DNA of 16,593 nt from NCBI GenBank assembly GCA_009937085.1, contig JAACDD010000050.1, forward strand, positions 1 through 16,593, given 5' to 3'. This DNA comes from Bacteroidota bacterium (GTDB lineage: Bacteria > Bacteroidota > Bacteroidia > Flavobacteriales > Flavobacteriaceae). This document shows, one piece after another, positions 7,758-14,503 of the stretch; the stretch's first letter is position 1; each line of letters begins with the position of its first letter. The position numbers and the translations under genes were made by a program. The notes below the pieces were generated by a model. The model was not told where the DNA came from. It saw only the letters and a list, made by a program, of their open reading frames with translations, and made no database searches.

Positions 7758-7786
7758 GATAAACGGCAGCCTGGCTACCGTTTATC
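7758..7786 (-). promoter_or_regulatory. Strong intercistronic RNA hairpin between atpE and atpF
   Basis: In the transcript, arms GATAAACGG and CCGTTTATC (9 perfect pairs) enclose a U-G wobble and an AGC/GCT stem with a CAG triloop, giving 13 pairs without a bulge. It begins 15 bases after the atpE stop and ends 18 bases before the atpF ATG. No T run follows, so it is not a standard terminator. A likely role is to protect or process the mRNA upstream, which would favour the c subunit that is needed in many copies; this is inference. Confidence 0.75.
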
Positions 7787-7801
7787 GTGTGATGTTATTA
7801 A

Positions 7802-7993
7802 TTATACAGCAAATAATGCAGCAAATCCGATCCCTTCAATAAGAGCGGCTGCAATCAACATTGCTGTTTGAATTTTCCCGTATGCTTCTGGTTGACGTGC
7901 AATAGCTTCCATAGCAGAGCTACCGATTTTACCGATTCCCATACCAACGCCAATTACGACGAGTCCTGCACCTACGATTAATGGAATTTCCAT
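7802..7993 (-). CDS. atpE: F0 ATP synthase c subunit (proton type)
   Basis: Rotor-ring subunit: a 63-residue hairpin of two membrane helices. Helix 1 carries the glycine ladder GVGMGIGKIG (15-24), the polar loop is ARQPEA (32-37), and helix 2 holds the ion-binding carboxylate Glu53 in ALIEGIGF. By alignment on the loop, the Gln and the Glu-Ser pair used by Na+-binding c rings (for example Ilyobacter) are replaced by Ile20 and Glu53-Gly54, so the sequence points to proton coupling. It is shorter than the 70-80 residues of many bacteria, mainly through short termini. It lies 30 bases after atpB and 62 bases before atpF, the widest gap inside the core cluster apart from that upstream of atpB. 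Confidence 0.96.
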   Translation of the reverse strand: MEIPLIVGAGLVVIGVGMGIGKIGSSAMEAIARQPEAYGKIQTAMLIAAALIEGIGFAALFAV

Positions 7994-8023
7994 GTGTGTG
8001 TATTTAATTGTTAATAGTTGTTT

Positions 8024-9100
8024 TTAATGCGCTTCATCATGATGTTCTTCAACGGCAAACCCAAAATAGAGTGCCGATAACATAGTGAAAATATAAGCCT
8101 GTAATAAGGCTACTAATAATTCGATTATTGAAATAGCAAAAGCTAATGCAAATGATAAACTCGTTCCTAGCCAGTTGTTAAAAATAAACATAAGCCCGAT
8201 AAGACTCATCAGTACGATATGTCCTGCTTGCATGTTGGCATACAAACGAATAAGCAAGGAAAAAGGCTTAATAATTACACCTAATAATTCGATAGGAATA
8301 AGTGCTATTTTCATTAGCACAGGAACGCCTGGCATCCAAAAAATGTGTGCCCAATAGTTTTTGTTTGCTGTAAGGTTGGTTAGTAGAAACGTAATCAGCG
8401 CCAATCCAAAAGTAACTGCAATATTTCCTGTGACGTTAATTCCTAGCGGTGTAAGTCCTAATAGGTTTAAAAACCAGATAAAGAAAAACACGGTGAGCAA
8501 GAAACTCATATAACGCCCGTGGTGCTTTTTACCAATATTAGGAATGGCGATATCATCGCGAACATACAAGATAATAGGTTCAAAAAAGCGACCAATTCCC
8601 GCCGCAATATTACCGTTCTTGCTGTAAGAACGCGCTAACGATCGGAACAAGAAAAACATCAAAAGTGCCGTCAATAGCATTGTCAATACACTTTTTGTGA
8701 TCGACAAGTCCAATGGCTTTTCGTTTACAGGATGATGTTCATCGTCATACGTAACGGTACCAGCGGCATCTGTTTTATAAATTTTTCCGTGATAGAGCTT
8801 GTAGAAATTACTTCCTTTTTGAACAACCGCTTTTCCGTGCTTAAACTTTGCTGAGGAGAAAATATTCAAGCCGTTGTCCCAGATTATAATGGGCAGTCCA
8901 ACGTATCCTACATAATGCTTTTTCCCATCCTCTTTATAAGACCCTAAATAAAAGTCGTGCGAATCTTTTAAGTGGTGTTGGATGTAGGCTTTTATTTCGT
9001 CTTTGACCGAGCCTTCTTTTTCCTTTTCTTTTACAGGAGTGTTGGCAAAAGCAGACGTTGCTAATAGAAGTGCAAAAAGGGCTGTAAAAATTCGTTTCAA
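8024..9100 (-). CDS. atpB: F0 ATP synthase a subunit with signal peptide and periplasmic N-terminal extension
   Basis: Stator subunit that provides the proton half-channels. The 358-residue product is longer than the ~270 residues of E. coli a. Residues 1-20 look like a cleavable signal peptide (MKRIFTALFALLLATSAFAN, cut probable after AFA), followed by ~110 mostly hydrophilic residues that should face the periplasm, before the first membrane helix (about 135-155). The conserved region FSLLIRLYANMQAGH has the essential Arg285, and LLQAYIFTMLSALYFG (332-347) is the last helix with its conserved Gln. The extra N-terminal domain is, to my knowledge, typical of Bacteroidota a subunits and of unknown purpose. 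The gene lies 92 bases after the preceding membrane-protein gene; a hairpin and a promoter-like box lie in that gap. Confidence 0.95.
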   Translation of the reverse strand: MKRIFTALFALLLATSAFANTPVKEKEKEGSVKDEIKAYIQHHLKDSHDFYLGSYKEDGKKHYVGYVGLPIIIWDNGLNIFSSAKFKHGKAVVQKGSNFYKLYHGKIYKTDAAGTVTYDDEHHPVNEKPLDLSITKSVLTMLLTALLMFFLFRSLARSYSKNGNIAAGIGRFFEPIILYVRDDIAIPNIGKKHHGRYMSFLLTVFFFIWFLNLLGLTPLGINVTGNIAVTFGLALITFLLTNLTANKNYWAHIFWMPGVPVLMKIALIPIELLGVIIKPFSLLIRLYANMQAGHIVLMSLIGLMFIFNNWLGTSLSFALAFAISIIELLVALLQAYIFTMLSALYFGFAVEEHHDEAH

Positions 9101-9144
9101 ATGTTTTGAATTAGACGCAACTATATGTTGAGATTAAAACGCTG

Positions 9145-9152
9145 CAAATGTA
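9145..9152 (-). promoter_or_regulatory. -7-like box upstream of atpB
   Basis: TACATTTG on the minus strand fits the Bacteroidota -7 consensus TAnnTTTG and would give a leader of about 40 bases before the atpB ATG. I see no TTG at the expected -33 distance, because the region there is A/T-run DNA. It may give the core ATP synthase genes their own promoter inside the longer operon. Confidence 0.3.
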
Positions 9153-9168
9153 CACTTTTAACAATAAG

Positions 9169-9198
9169 AAAAAAAAGTAAATGGTGTGAAAATCACAC
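9169..9198 (-). terminator. Terminator-like hairpin after the membrane-protein gene, before atpB
   Basis: On the transcript GTGTGA TTT TCACAC forms a 6-pair stem (9198-9184) that includes the TGA stop of the upstream gene. A run of eight T follows at 9176-9169, but seven bases after the stem, which is further than in a textbook terminator. It may act as a partial terminator or attenuator that separates the accessory genes from the core atp genes. Confidence 0.4.
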
Positions 9199-9588
9199 AG
9201 AATTTTTAGGTGCTTGATTTAATATTTTGGACAATGTTGCAATTTCCCAAATGAGACAAGTGGCATAGGGTATAAAAAGATGTAAAAAGGCCTGTCTGGA
9301 GTCGTGTATGGCGGCTGTTTCGTTTGCCAAAAAAACCCCATATAGCACAGCAAACTTTACAAAACTGCCCAATAGAAACACAAACCCTTCTACTTGTGAT
9401 TTTAGCCAATACGCGAATCGAATCATAGCATAGCCAGCAATCGCCATGATAAAGTTTACCGCATAAAGCTGATAAAGTGTAGCAACAGGAAAAGTGTAAT
9501 TAGAATTAAGTATAGTAACTAAATGAATACTACCAATAACAAAAACCACGGCCAAGAGTTGGCCTAAATGCCAAAGCGATTGCTTCAC
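9193..9588 (-). CDS. Four-helix membrane protein, DUF6168-like, AtpI-like position
   Basis: 131-residue integral membrane protein with four predicted helices: about 5-26 (LGQLLAVVFVIGSIHLVTIL), 34-61, 67-90 (FVFLLGSFVKFAVLYGVFLA) and 102-122. I believe it belongs to the flavobacterial family DUF6168, recalled from its position between atpZ and atpB, not from a search. The topology and location match AtpI, the four-helix protein of other bacteria that helps assemble the c ring or handles Mg2+/Ca2+, so a helper of ATP synthase assembly is a reasonable inference. The start is GTG at 9588, overlapping the atpZ stop as GTGA, which implies coupled translation. Its stop lies inside a hairpin. Confidence 0.75.
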   Translation of the reverse strand: MKQSLWHLGQLLAVVFVIGSIHLVTILNSNYTFPVATLYQLYAVNFIMAIAGYAMIRFAYWLKSQVEGFVFLLGSFVKFAVLYGVFLANETAAIHDSRQAFLHLFIPYATCLIWEIATLSKILNQAPKNSV

Positions 9589-9806
9589 GAATTAAAACGT
9601 TCTAAATATTTGACAAGCCAGTACATGTTCAAAAACAGCACGAGCATTAGAAAGACAAGCGTAAATGTTTTGCCGGTGTCCCAGTGGGCATCGAGTGCTT
9701 TACCTGCACGGGAAGCCAAATAGAGCGAAACGCCCATTTGTATAGCCACTCCAGAAAGTACCGCCCAAGATTTAGGCCGTTTTTTCTGCTTTTTTGGGTT
9801 CTTCAT
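9585..9806 (-). CDS. atpZ: AtpZ/AtpI-family protein
   Basis: Small membrane protein (73 residues) of the ATPase gene 1 family. It has a Lys-rich cytosolic start (MKNPKKQKKRPKSW), a first helix with the family pattern SGVAIQMGVSLYLASRAGKALDAHW, and a second helix TLVFLMLVLFLNMYWLVKYL. Family members precede the F0 genes in many bacteria and, in Bacillus, work with AtpI in ATP synthase function and divalent cation supply. The ATG at 9806 was preferred over the TTG at 9809. The gene overlaps the 3' end of the bactofilin gene by 35 bases in a different frame, so the Lys-rich tail of bactofilin and the Lys-rich head of AtpZ are written by the same DNA. Confidence 0.88.
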   Translation of the reverse strand: MKNPKKQKKRPKSWAVLSGVAIQMGVSLYLASRAGKALDAHWDTGKTFTLVFLMLVLFLNMYWLVKYLERFNS

Positions 9807-10188
9807 CAATTATAGACTTTACTGCAGCAGATTTCATACTACATTGGGCATTTAGTGTTGCGCCGGATTCCACAGCAAGTTTACCTATCGTTATTTGCCC
9901 TTCAACAATTCCGTCAGACTTAATGGTAAGCAAGCCATTTACAAATAATTGACCGCTGAAATTTCCCATAACGTCTGCGTAGCCGCAATGTACTTCACCT
10001 TGTACATTACCTTCCTTGCCAATCACAACGCGCCCTGATGTATTGATTTTTCCTTCAAGAGTTCCATCAATGCGGAAGTCTGATTTTGATTCTATTTCTC
10101 CAACAATACGCGTATTGGGTTCAATAAAATTGATTTTTACTGCGTTTTTATTTGAGTCCATATTTTTTTGTTTTTTATCTGAAAACAT
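9772..10188 (-). CDS. Bactofilin (polymer-forming cytoskeletal protein)
   Basis: 138-residue bactofilin. These proteins self-assemble into filaments through a right-handed beta-helix and usually organise envelope enzymes, polarity or cell shape at the membrane. The core (about 24-115) shows the repeating strand pattern: NTRIVGEIESKSDFRIDG, LEGKINTSGRVVIGKEGNV, GEVHCGYADVMGNFSG, FVNGLLTIKSDGIVEGQITI and GKLAVESGATLNAQ. Flexible charged ends follow, as usual. It starts six bases after the sprE/porW stop and overlaps atpZ by 35 bases, placing it firmly in the same transcript. Its client is unknown; the location suggests a link with the T9SS/gliding lipoprotein or with ATP synthase placement, which is speculation. 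Confidence 0.9.
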   Translation of the reverse strand: MFSDKKQKNMDSNKNAVKINFIEPNTRIVGEIESKSDFRIDGTLEGKINTSGRVVIGKEGNVQGEVHCGYADVMGNFSGQLFVNGLLTIKSDGIVEGQITIGKLAVESGATLNAQCSMKSAAVKSIIDEEPKKAEKTA

Positions 10189-10194
10189 GCGTTA

Positions 10195-12633
10195 CTAATT
10201 TTCCAATTGTTTCAAGCGTTTGTTTATAAGCGCGTTGCGATAATTGGACGCCAAAATTACAATATTTTTGGTTTCCATCAAACGTGGGTTGCTCATGCTC
10301 ATTAAATTACGTGTTTCGCTGGCACTTGCCTTTGAACTAAACCCATGAATTACTACGGTTTCTGTGCTACGATCAAAGACGTCTATAGACACGCGTAGCC
10401 GATTTGCAACGCCTTGTTTTTCCATCCATCCTTCAATCCATTTTTGATCTTTCTCTGACTGCTCACGCTGCTCAGATGAACGAACAAACACCAACTTCGC
10501 CTTCTCGTCTTCTTTAACAGCGAGGTCGTTGAATACGTCAAAGCCGTCAAGTTGCGCTTTTGCTTGCGCTGCACTTTCGGTTTTTGGGTAGGTCTGCATC
10601 AAAACGGTCAAAGCTTCTTTGTAGGCATCAAGGCCATCTAATCTACCAATCGATACAGCCCGTAGCATTGCCCATTCCGCTTGAAGTGTCTTGTCTGTCA
10701 ACATTGGAATTTGCTGCTCACTTTTGGCAATAACAGCAACATATTCTTGAGCAGCCAAAAGTTCATTTGCATTTGCCAAAACAGCTTCATTTTGTTCCAT
10801 GGTCTGTGCCAGTGCTTCTGGGTTTTGAATCATTTTGGCGTAGTCGCTCTGTGGGTAGTTTGAGATGATTTGCGTTGCGTAGGCGCGTTGGGCACCTGCA
10901 TTATTAAGGTGCAATTTATACAGATGATATAGGGTTGGAGGCACATAGCGTTCCTCCGGATTTACAGCCAAAAGAGATTTAAATCGATTAATGGCAGTTT
11001 GCGCAATCCCAAATTGTTCCTTGTATGCTAATCCCGCTTGAAAATATGCTTCGTGTTGTATTTGCTTGATGCTGTCTGCGGCTTCGGGTGGTGGAATTTG
11101 TGACAAATACGTTTGTGGATTATAGGCAGGATTTTCGTCGCTTTCGGCTTCTTTATTTGTTGCGTCGGGTTGCACGATATTACCTAATGAAGTAGCGTTG
11201 TACTTCCAATTGTCTGCTAAGCTAAGGGCTCCCCAGTTCCGTTGAAACTCACGCTTGCCACTTTCTAGCTGTCGGCTGTTGTAGAAATAGAAGCTTCCCA
11301 TGAGCAAGGTAGCGCCTACTTCTTGCGATTTTAACAAGGCTTCTGCTTTGGCTTCTTTTTCTTTGAGTTGCACAATATAATTGTCTACTACTTGTTTTTG
11401 CTCCGCGGCAGACATATATACCAAGCGCAACAAACTATCGGATTCAACAATGGTTTTTTCATAAGAAATGATATCACTTAACTTCCCGCGTTTGCGTTTT
11501 AGTTTTCGATACCGACGCGTGCTATCTTCTAAATTTTGCAGCGTACTGTCCAGATACGCTCCAGCAGATACATAAGCCACTTGGTCGATACGATTGCTTG
11601 CCAATTGCTCATAAATAAGCGACTTTAAGTAACGGTCTTGTGTGTTGGTTTTTAGGGACGATTTCAATTCTTTTTCACCATTTAACGTATCCTGTCCTTT
11701 CAACAAATAGGTACCGTAGAAGTAATGGATTTTATCTCTAAACCTTCGATCTTCGTCGCTACGTAAAAGCTTTTTGTAAGCGAGCAATGTGTTGTCGTCT
11801 TTTGGTTGGTTGTTTTTTAGTTGTGCTAATCGTGCATGAATCCACAACACACGCGGGACACGGCGATTTAAATCTAGGACTTGTTGATAGGCAACAATTG
11901 CCGAATCGGCATAGTTTAACGCTTCATAAAGCTGCCCAAGCAAATAGGCATAGCGACCCCGCTTTGCAGCCGATTTTTCGGTAGCCAAAGCTCGCATTAG
12001 CGGTTGTGTAGCTAAGGTGTCTTTTTCTTCTCTTAGCAGCGCATCTGCAAGTGCCGATTGCGCAATGGCATATTGTTTGGTGCTAAGATTCCCAGATTGC
12101 GTAATATTTGTAAATTCACGAACAGCGCGTGCCTCTTGTCCCATTTCTAAATAACTTTTTGCGCGCCATAACTCGGCTTCAATTGCCTGTTGGGAATTAC
12201 CCATATTTTTGATTAGATAGGTAAACGCTTCAACAGCTTGCAAGTAGCTCCCGTTGAAATAGCGCGCTTTTCCTAACAATAGATACGCTTTGGCAATTTG
12301 CTTGTTGCGTTGTTCGCCGTCAATAAGCATGGAGTGCTTTTGAACGGTAAGCGTTGCTTTTTCTTCTGCTCTATCAAAAAATTCGTTGCTGTTAGCTTCA
12401 TCGCTGAAGGCATCGGGGAGTTGGTATGGGTCAACAGAAAGGCGCAGCCAATAATTGTCTTCATGCTTTTGGGTGATGTCCAAAGTGCCGTAGCGCAGCG
12501 CTTCTTTTCCGTTAAATATGGGATTAAATTTTGAAGTGGTACTGTGATAAGCACGATTTATGGCGCCATTTTTTTTGGTAGAGCAGGCGGCCACCATCAT
12601 AATTAACCCAAAAAAAAGAAGTGCTTTTTTCAT
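10195..12633 (-). CDS. sprE: SprE/PorW-type TPR lipoprotein of the T9SS and gliding machinery
   Basis: 812-residue lipoprotein with lipobox VAAC (Cys17) and the characteristic start CSTKKNGAINRAYHSTTSKF followed by NPIFNGKEALRYG, shared with flavobacterial SprE and Porphyromonas PorW. The remainder is mostly helical tetratricopeptide-type repeats, for example AKAYLLLGKARYFNGSYLQA with VEAFTYLIKN (about 113-142), AYLLGQLYEALNYADSAIVA (about 229-248) and ALTVLMQTYPKTESAAQAKA near the C-terminus. A charged middle part (about 370-440) looks coiled coil. In the family the protein is needed for protein secretion through the type IX system and, in gliding species, for motility; it links outer membrane and inner parts of the machine. 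It is the first gene after a terminator and heads a run leading into the atp genes. The symbol is by similarity to known N-terminal and repeat patterns. Confidence 0.85.
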   Translation of the reverse strand: MKKALLFFGLIMMVAACSTKKNGAINRAYHSTTSKFNPIFNGKEALRYGTLDITQKHEDNYWLRLSVDPYQLPDAFSDEANSNEFFDRAEEKATLTVQKHSMLIDGEQRNKQIAKAYLLLGKARYFNGSYLQAVEAFTYLIKNMGNSQQAIEAELWRAKSYLEMGQEARAVREFTNITQSGNLSTKQYAIAQSALADALLREEKDTLATQPLMRALATEKSAAKRGRYAYLLGQLYEALNYADSAIVAYQQVLDLNRRVPRVLWIHARLAQLKNNQPKDDNTLLAYKKLLRSDEDRRFRDKIHYFYGTYLLKGQDTLNGEKELKSSLKTNTQDRYLKSLIYEQLASNRIDQVAYVSAGAYLDSTLQNLEDSTRRYRKLKRKRGKLSDIISYEKTIVESDSLLRLVYMSAAEQKQVVDNYIVQLKEKEAKAEALLKSQEVGATLLMGSFYFYNSRQLESGKREFQRNWGALSLADNWKYNATSLGNIVQPDATNKEAESDENPAYNPQTYLSQIPPPEAADSIKQIQHEAYFQAGLAYKEQFGIAQTAINRFKSLLAVNPEERYVPPTLYHLYKLHLNNAGAQRAYATQIISNYPQSDYAKMIQNPEALAQTMEQNEAVLANANELLAAQEYVAVIAKSEQQIPMLTDKTLQAEWAMLRAVSIGRLDGLDAYKEALTVLMQTYPKTESAAQAKAQLDGFDVFNDLAVKEDEKAKLVFVRSSEQREQSEKDQKWIEGWMEKQGVANRLRVSIDVFDRSTETVVIHGFSSKASASETRNLMSMSNPRLMETKNIVILASNYRNALINKRLKQLEN

Positions 12634-12699
12634 GCTATAAACCTATGATAAAAACTGAAAAAATGACGCTTTAGTATGTATATTTTATAGCTGTTCGCG

Positions 12700-12724
12700 A
12701 AAAAAGGCTTCTAATTCTTGAAGC
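12700..12724 (-). terminator. Rho-independent terminator after the glycosyltransferase gene
   Basis: On the minus strand GCTTC, an 8-base loop AAGAATTA, GAAGC, then C and six T (12705-12700). The stem is only five pairs, but the T run is immediate. It starts about 42 bases after the glycosyltransferase stop and should end the DUF4254-glycosyltransferase transcript, separating it from sprE. Confidence 0.6.
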
Positions 12725-12766
12725 GTACCTGTTGAGGTCTTTTCGTCACGTACTACTTTTCCTTAA

Positions 12767-13801
12767 TTACTTTCCTCCCAACACCTCTAGCGCCAATTCA
12801 ATAACCGTTTTTGGTGCTATACTGCGCATGGCATCTTGGTACCCTTTTACTTTTTTGTTGCCATAAACGGAGGTAGGCAATAGTGGATATGAAGTCATAT
12901 TGGGAGTAAGGCTGTTTTTTTGAGGCTGCTCAAAAGGTGCAAATCCCAAACACGGATGCGTATTGCCCCAAAGCGTTAGCACAGGAACGTTGTAGTTTGC
13001 CGCCAAATGTCCGTTCGCCGAATCCATCGAAATCATAAGGTCGAGTTGAGCAATAAGGCGCAACTCAGCAGCAAACGCATATACGCCTGTGGCATTGGCG
13101 ACGTGCTTATAAGCATTTGCCCAAACATCCAATTGTGCGTGCTCTTCTTTTCCAAAACCAAACAAAATGACTTGATGCTCTTGTTGCAAAAACGCTACTA
13201 CTTGTTGCATCAGGTCTAACGGATATTGTTTGTTGGCATGCGCGGCAAAAGGTGCAATACCAATCCATTTGCGGTTTTCAGCTAATTGCAGGGCTTCTGT
13301 ATTGGGGCAAATGGGACGCGGCGGAAATTCGTGTGCGCTTAACGATAACGGAAAGCCTAGCTTTTCAAATACTTGCGCATAGCGGTGCACTTGCGGCAGT
13401 AGCGGCACTAAGGTTTTGGGTTTTTGACGTGTAAGGCGTTTTTTTTCTGCTCTGCCTTTGTTTAGATGGGCTTGCTTTATCCAAAACAATGGACGAAAAT
13501 ACAGCATCAATAGTTGCGTGCGTAACACTTGATGGAGGTCTGCAAGGGCGGTTGGACGCCGTTTTTTTAGTGTTTTGAATAGTCTATATAATCCTGCGAT
13601 TCCTTTGTGTTCTCCGCTAAAATCGGGAGTGAAAAACTGCACGTTAGGCAATGTCTCAAATAGGGGTACAAAACGTTTTCGGGTGACTATGGTAAGTTGA
13701 AGTTCGGGATAGGAGTGTAGTAAACAGCGCAACACAGGGACGCACATGGCTACATCGCCCAGTGCGGAAAAACGAAACACCAAGATGTGTTTGCCTTTCA
13801 T
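12767..13801 (-). CDS. Family 9 glycosyltransferase (heptosyltransferase-like)
   Basis: 344-residue GT-B enzyme of the ADP-heptose:LPS heptosyltransferase type, which transfers a sugar from an NDP-sugar to a growing lipid-linked glycan on the cytosolic face of the membrane. The N-terminal domain opens with HILVFRFSALGDVAMCVPVL, holding the family's 'R.salGD......P' motif (Gly15-Asp16). The C-terminal domain has KWIGIAPFAAH and the donor-site stretch DSANGHLAANYNVPVLTLWG, corresponding to the usual 'D(S/T)...HlAaa...P...lfG'. Start ATG 13801 was chosen: it overlaps the DUF4254 stop as TAATG, and a longer frame upstream lies wholly over DUF4254. Donor and acceptor are unknown; a role in lipopolysaccharide or another surface glycan is likely. 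Confidence 0.87.
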   Translation of the reverse strand: MKGKHILVFRFSALGDVAMCVPVLRCLLHSYPELQLTIVTRKRFVPLFETLPNVQFFTPDFSGEHKGIAGLYRLFKTLKKRRPTALADLHQVLRTQLLMLYFRPLFWIKQAHLNKGRAEKKRLTRQKPKTLVPLLPQVHRYAQVFEKLGFPLSLSAHEFPPRPICPNTEALQLAENRKWIGIAPFAAHANKQYPLDLMQQVVAFLQQEHQVILFGFGKEEHAQLDVWANAYKHVANATGVYAFAAELRLIAQLDLMISMDSANGHLAANYNVPVLTLWGNTHPCLGFAPFEQPQKNSLTPNMTSYPLLPTSVYGNKKVKGYQDAMRSIAPKTVIELALEVLGGK

Positions 13802-14406
13802 TAAGCGTTTTTTTGATACAACACCGGGTTTAGCGATTCGTCGTTGTACATTTTCATTTGCTTGTATTCCTTCATGTATTTTCGTCCTTCGGTCATATCT
13901 GCTAAAAGTTGGTCGATGGCGGTGGACAAATCTGTTTTTTGTTCCAACAACACGGCGAGTTTTTTGGTACAAGCAGCACGGTGCTCTTCCGAAGCGGAAC
14001 TGCGATTGGCTTCCTCTTGCATGTGGTAAATTTTAAGCGCTAAAATCGAAAGTCGGTCGATGGCCCATGCAGGACTTTCGGTGTTTATAGTTGCGTCGGG
14101 AAGGGTAGAAACCTCCTTAAACTGCTTTAAAAAATAGCTGTCAATATATTCAACGGTATCGGTACGGTCTTGGTTTGACGCATCAATTTTACGTTTGAGT
14201 TCCAAGGCAGCAATAGGATCAATATTTGGTTCGCGAATCAAGTCTTCAAAATGCCATTGCACGGTATCAATCCAATTTTTACGGTACAATAAATGGTCAA
14301 GAGTTTGAGCATCAAAAGGGTTTTCAAAAGCTTGGTCTACCGAATCCAAAACGTGATAGGTATGAATACTCTGCTCAAAAATGGCGAATGCTGCTGCGCT
14401 TGTCAT
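13801..14406 (-). CDS. DUF4254-family protein
   Basis: 201-residue, largely helical, soluble protein without signal peptide or membrane helix. The pattern FAIFEQSIHTYHVLDSVDQA near the start, NWIDTVQWHFEDLIREPNID (about 44-63) and the C-terminal stretch GRKYMKEYKQMKMYNDESLNP match the DUF4254 family of Bacteroidota. The conserved His/Trp/Glu cluster in the second helix may be functional, but no reaction is known to me. The gene is the first of a two-gene unit with the family 9 glycosyltransferase, with a one-base start-stop overlap (TAATG); a helper or partner of that glycosyltransferase is a fair inference. A -7-like box lies 14 bases upstream of its ATG. Confidence 0.8.
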   Translation of the reverse strand: MTSAAAFAIFEQSIHTYHVLDSVDQAFENPFDAQTLDHLLYRKNWIDTVQWHFEDLIREPNIDPIAALELKRKIDASNQDRTDTVEYIDSYFLKQFKEVSTLPDATINTESPAWAIDRLSILALKIYHMQEEANRSSASEEHRAACTKKLAVLLEQKTDLSTAIDQLLADMTEGRKYMKEYKQMKMYNDESLNPVLYQKNA

Positions 14407-14420
14407 GCGAAAATTTTTGT

Positions 14421-14428
14421 CAAAGATA
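14421..14428 (-). promoter_or_regulatory. -7-like box upstream of DUF4254
   Basis: TATCTTTG on the minus strand matches TAnnTTTG and ends 14 bases before the ATG at 14406. I see no TTG at the right -33 spacing. It faces the divergent promoter of the small plus-strand gene within a 97-base gap. Confidence 0.4.
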
Positions 14429-14454
14429 GGTCAAAATTCAAAAGCTGTTGAAAC

Positions 14455-14485
14455 TTGCACCACATCCATTTTAGCTGTATTTTTG
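14455..14485 (+). promoter_or_regulatory. Bacteroidota-type promoter of the small membrane protein gene
   Basis: TTG (14455-14457), 20-base spacer, TATTTTTG (14478-14485): a full match to the -33/-7 pattern of the Bacteroidota primary sigma factor. Transcription should start near 14490, leaving a leader of about 14 bases before ATG 14504. Confidence 0.55.
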
Positions 14486-14503
14486 ACGTGCAAAACCAAG
14501 ATT

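Noticed and set aside
9184..9198. Standard CRP-type operator upstream of atpB
   Set aside because: The halves TGTGA and TCACA are only 3 bases apart rather than 6, and the palindrome contains a stop codon and is followed by T8; a hairpin explains it better.
12767..13972. A 401-residue glycosyltransferase starting at 13972
   Set aside because: The extra 57 residues are Arg/Lys-rich and overlap DUF4254 completely; the family start HILVFRFSALGD follows ATG 13801 directly.
14381..14503. Longer form of the small plus-strand protein starting at 14381
   Set aside because: It would overlap the DUF4254 start and contain the TTG-N20-TATTTTTG promoter; ATG 14504 fits the family start.
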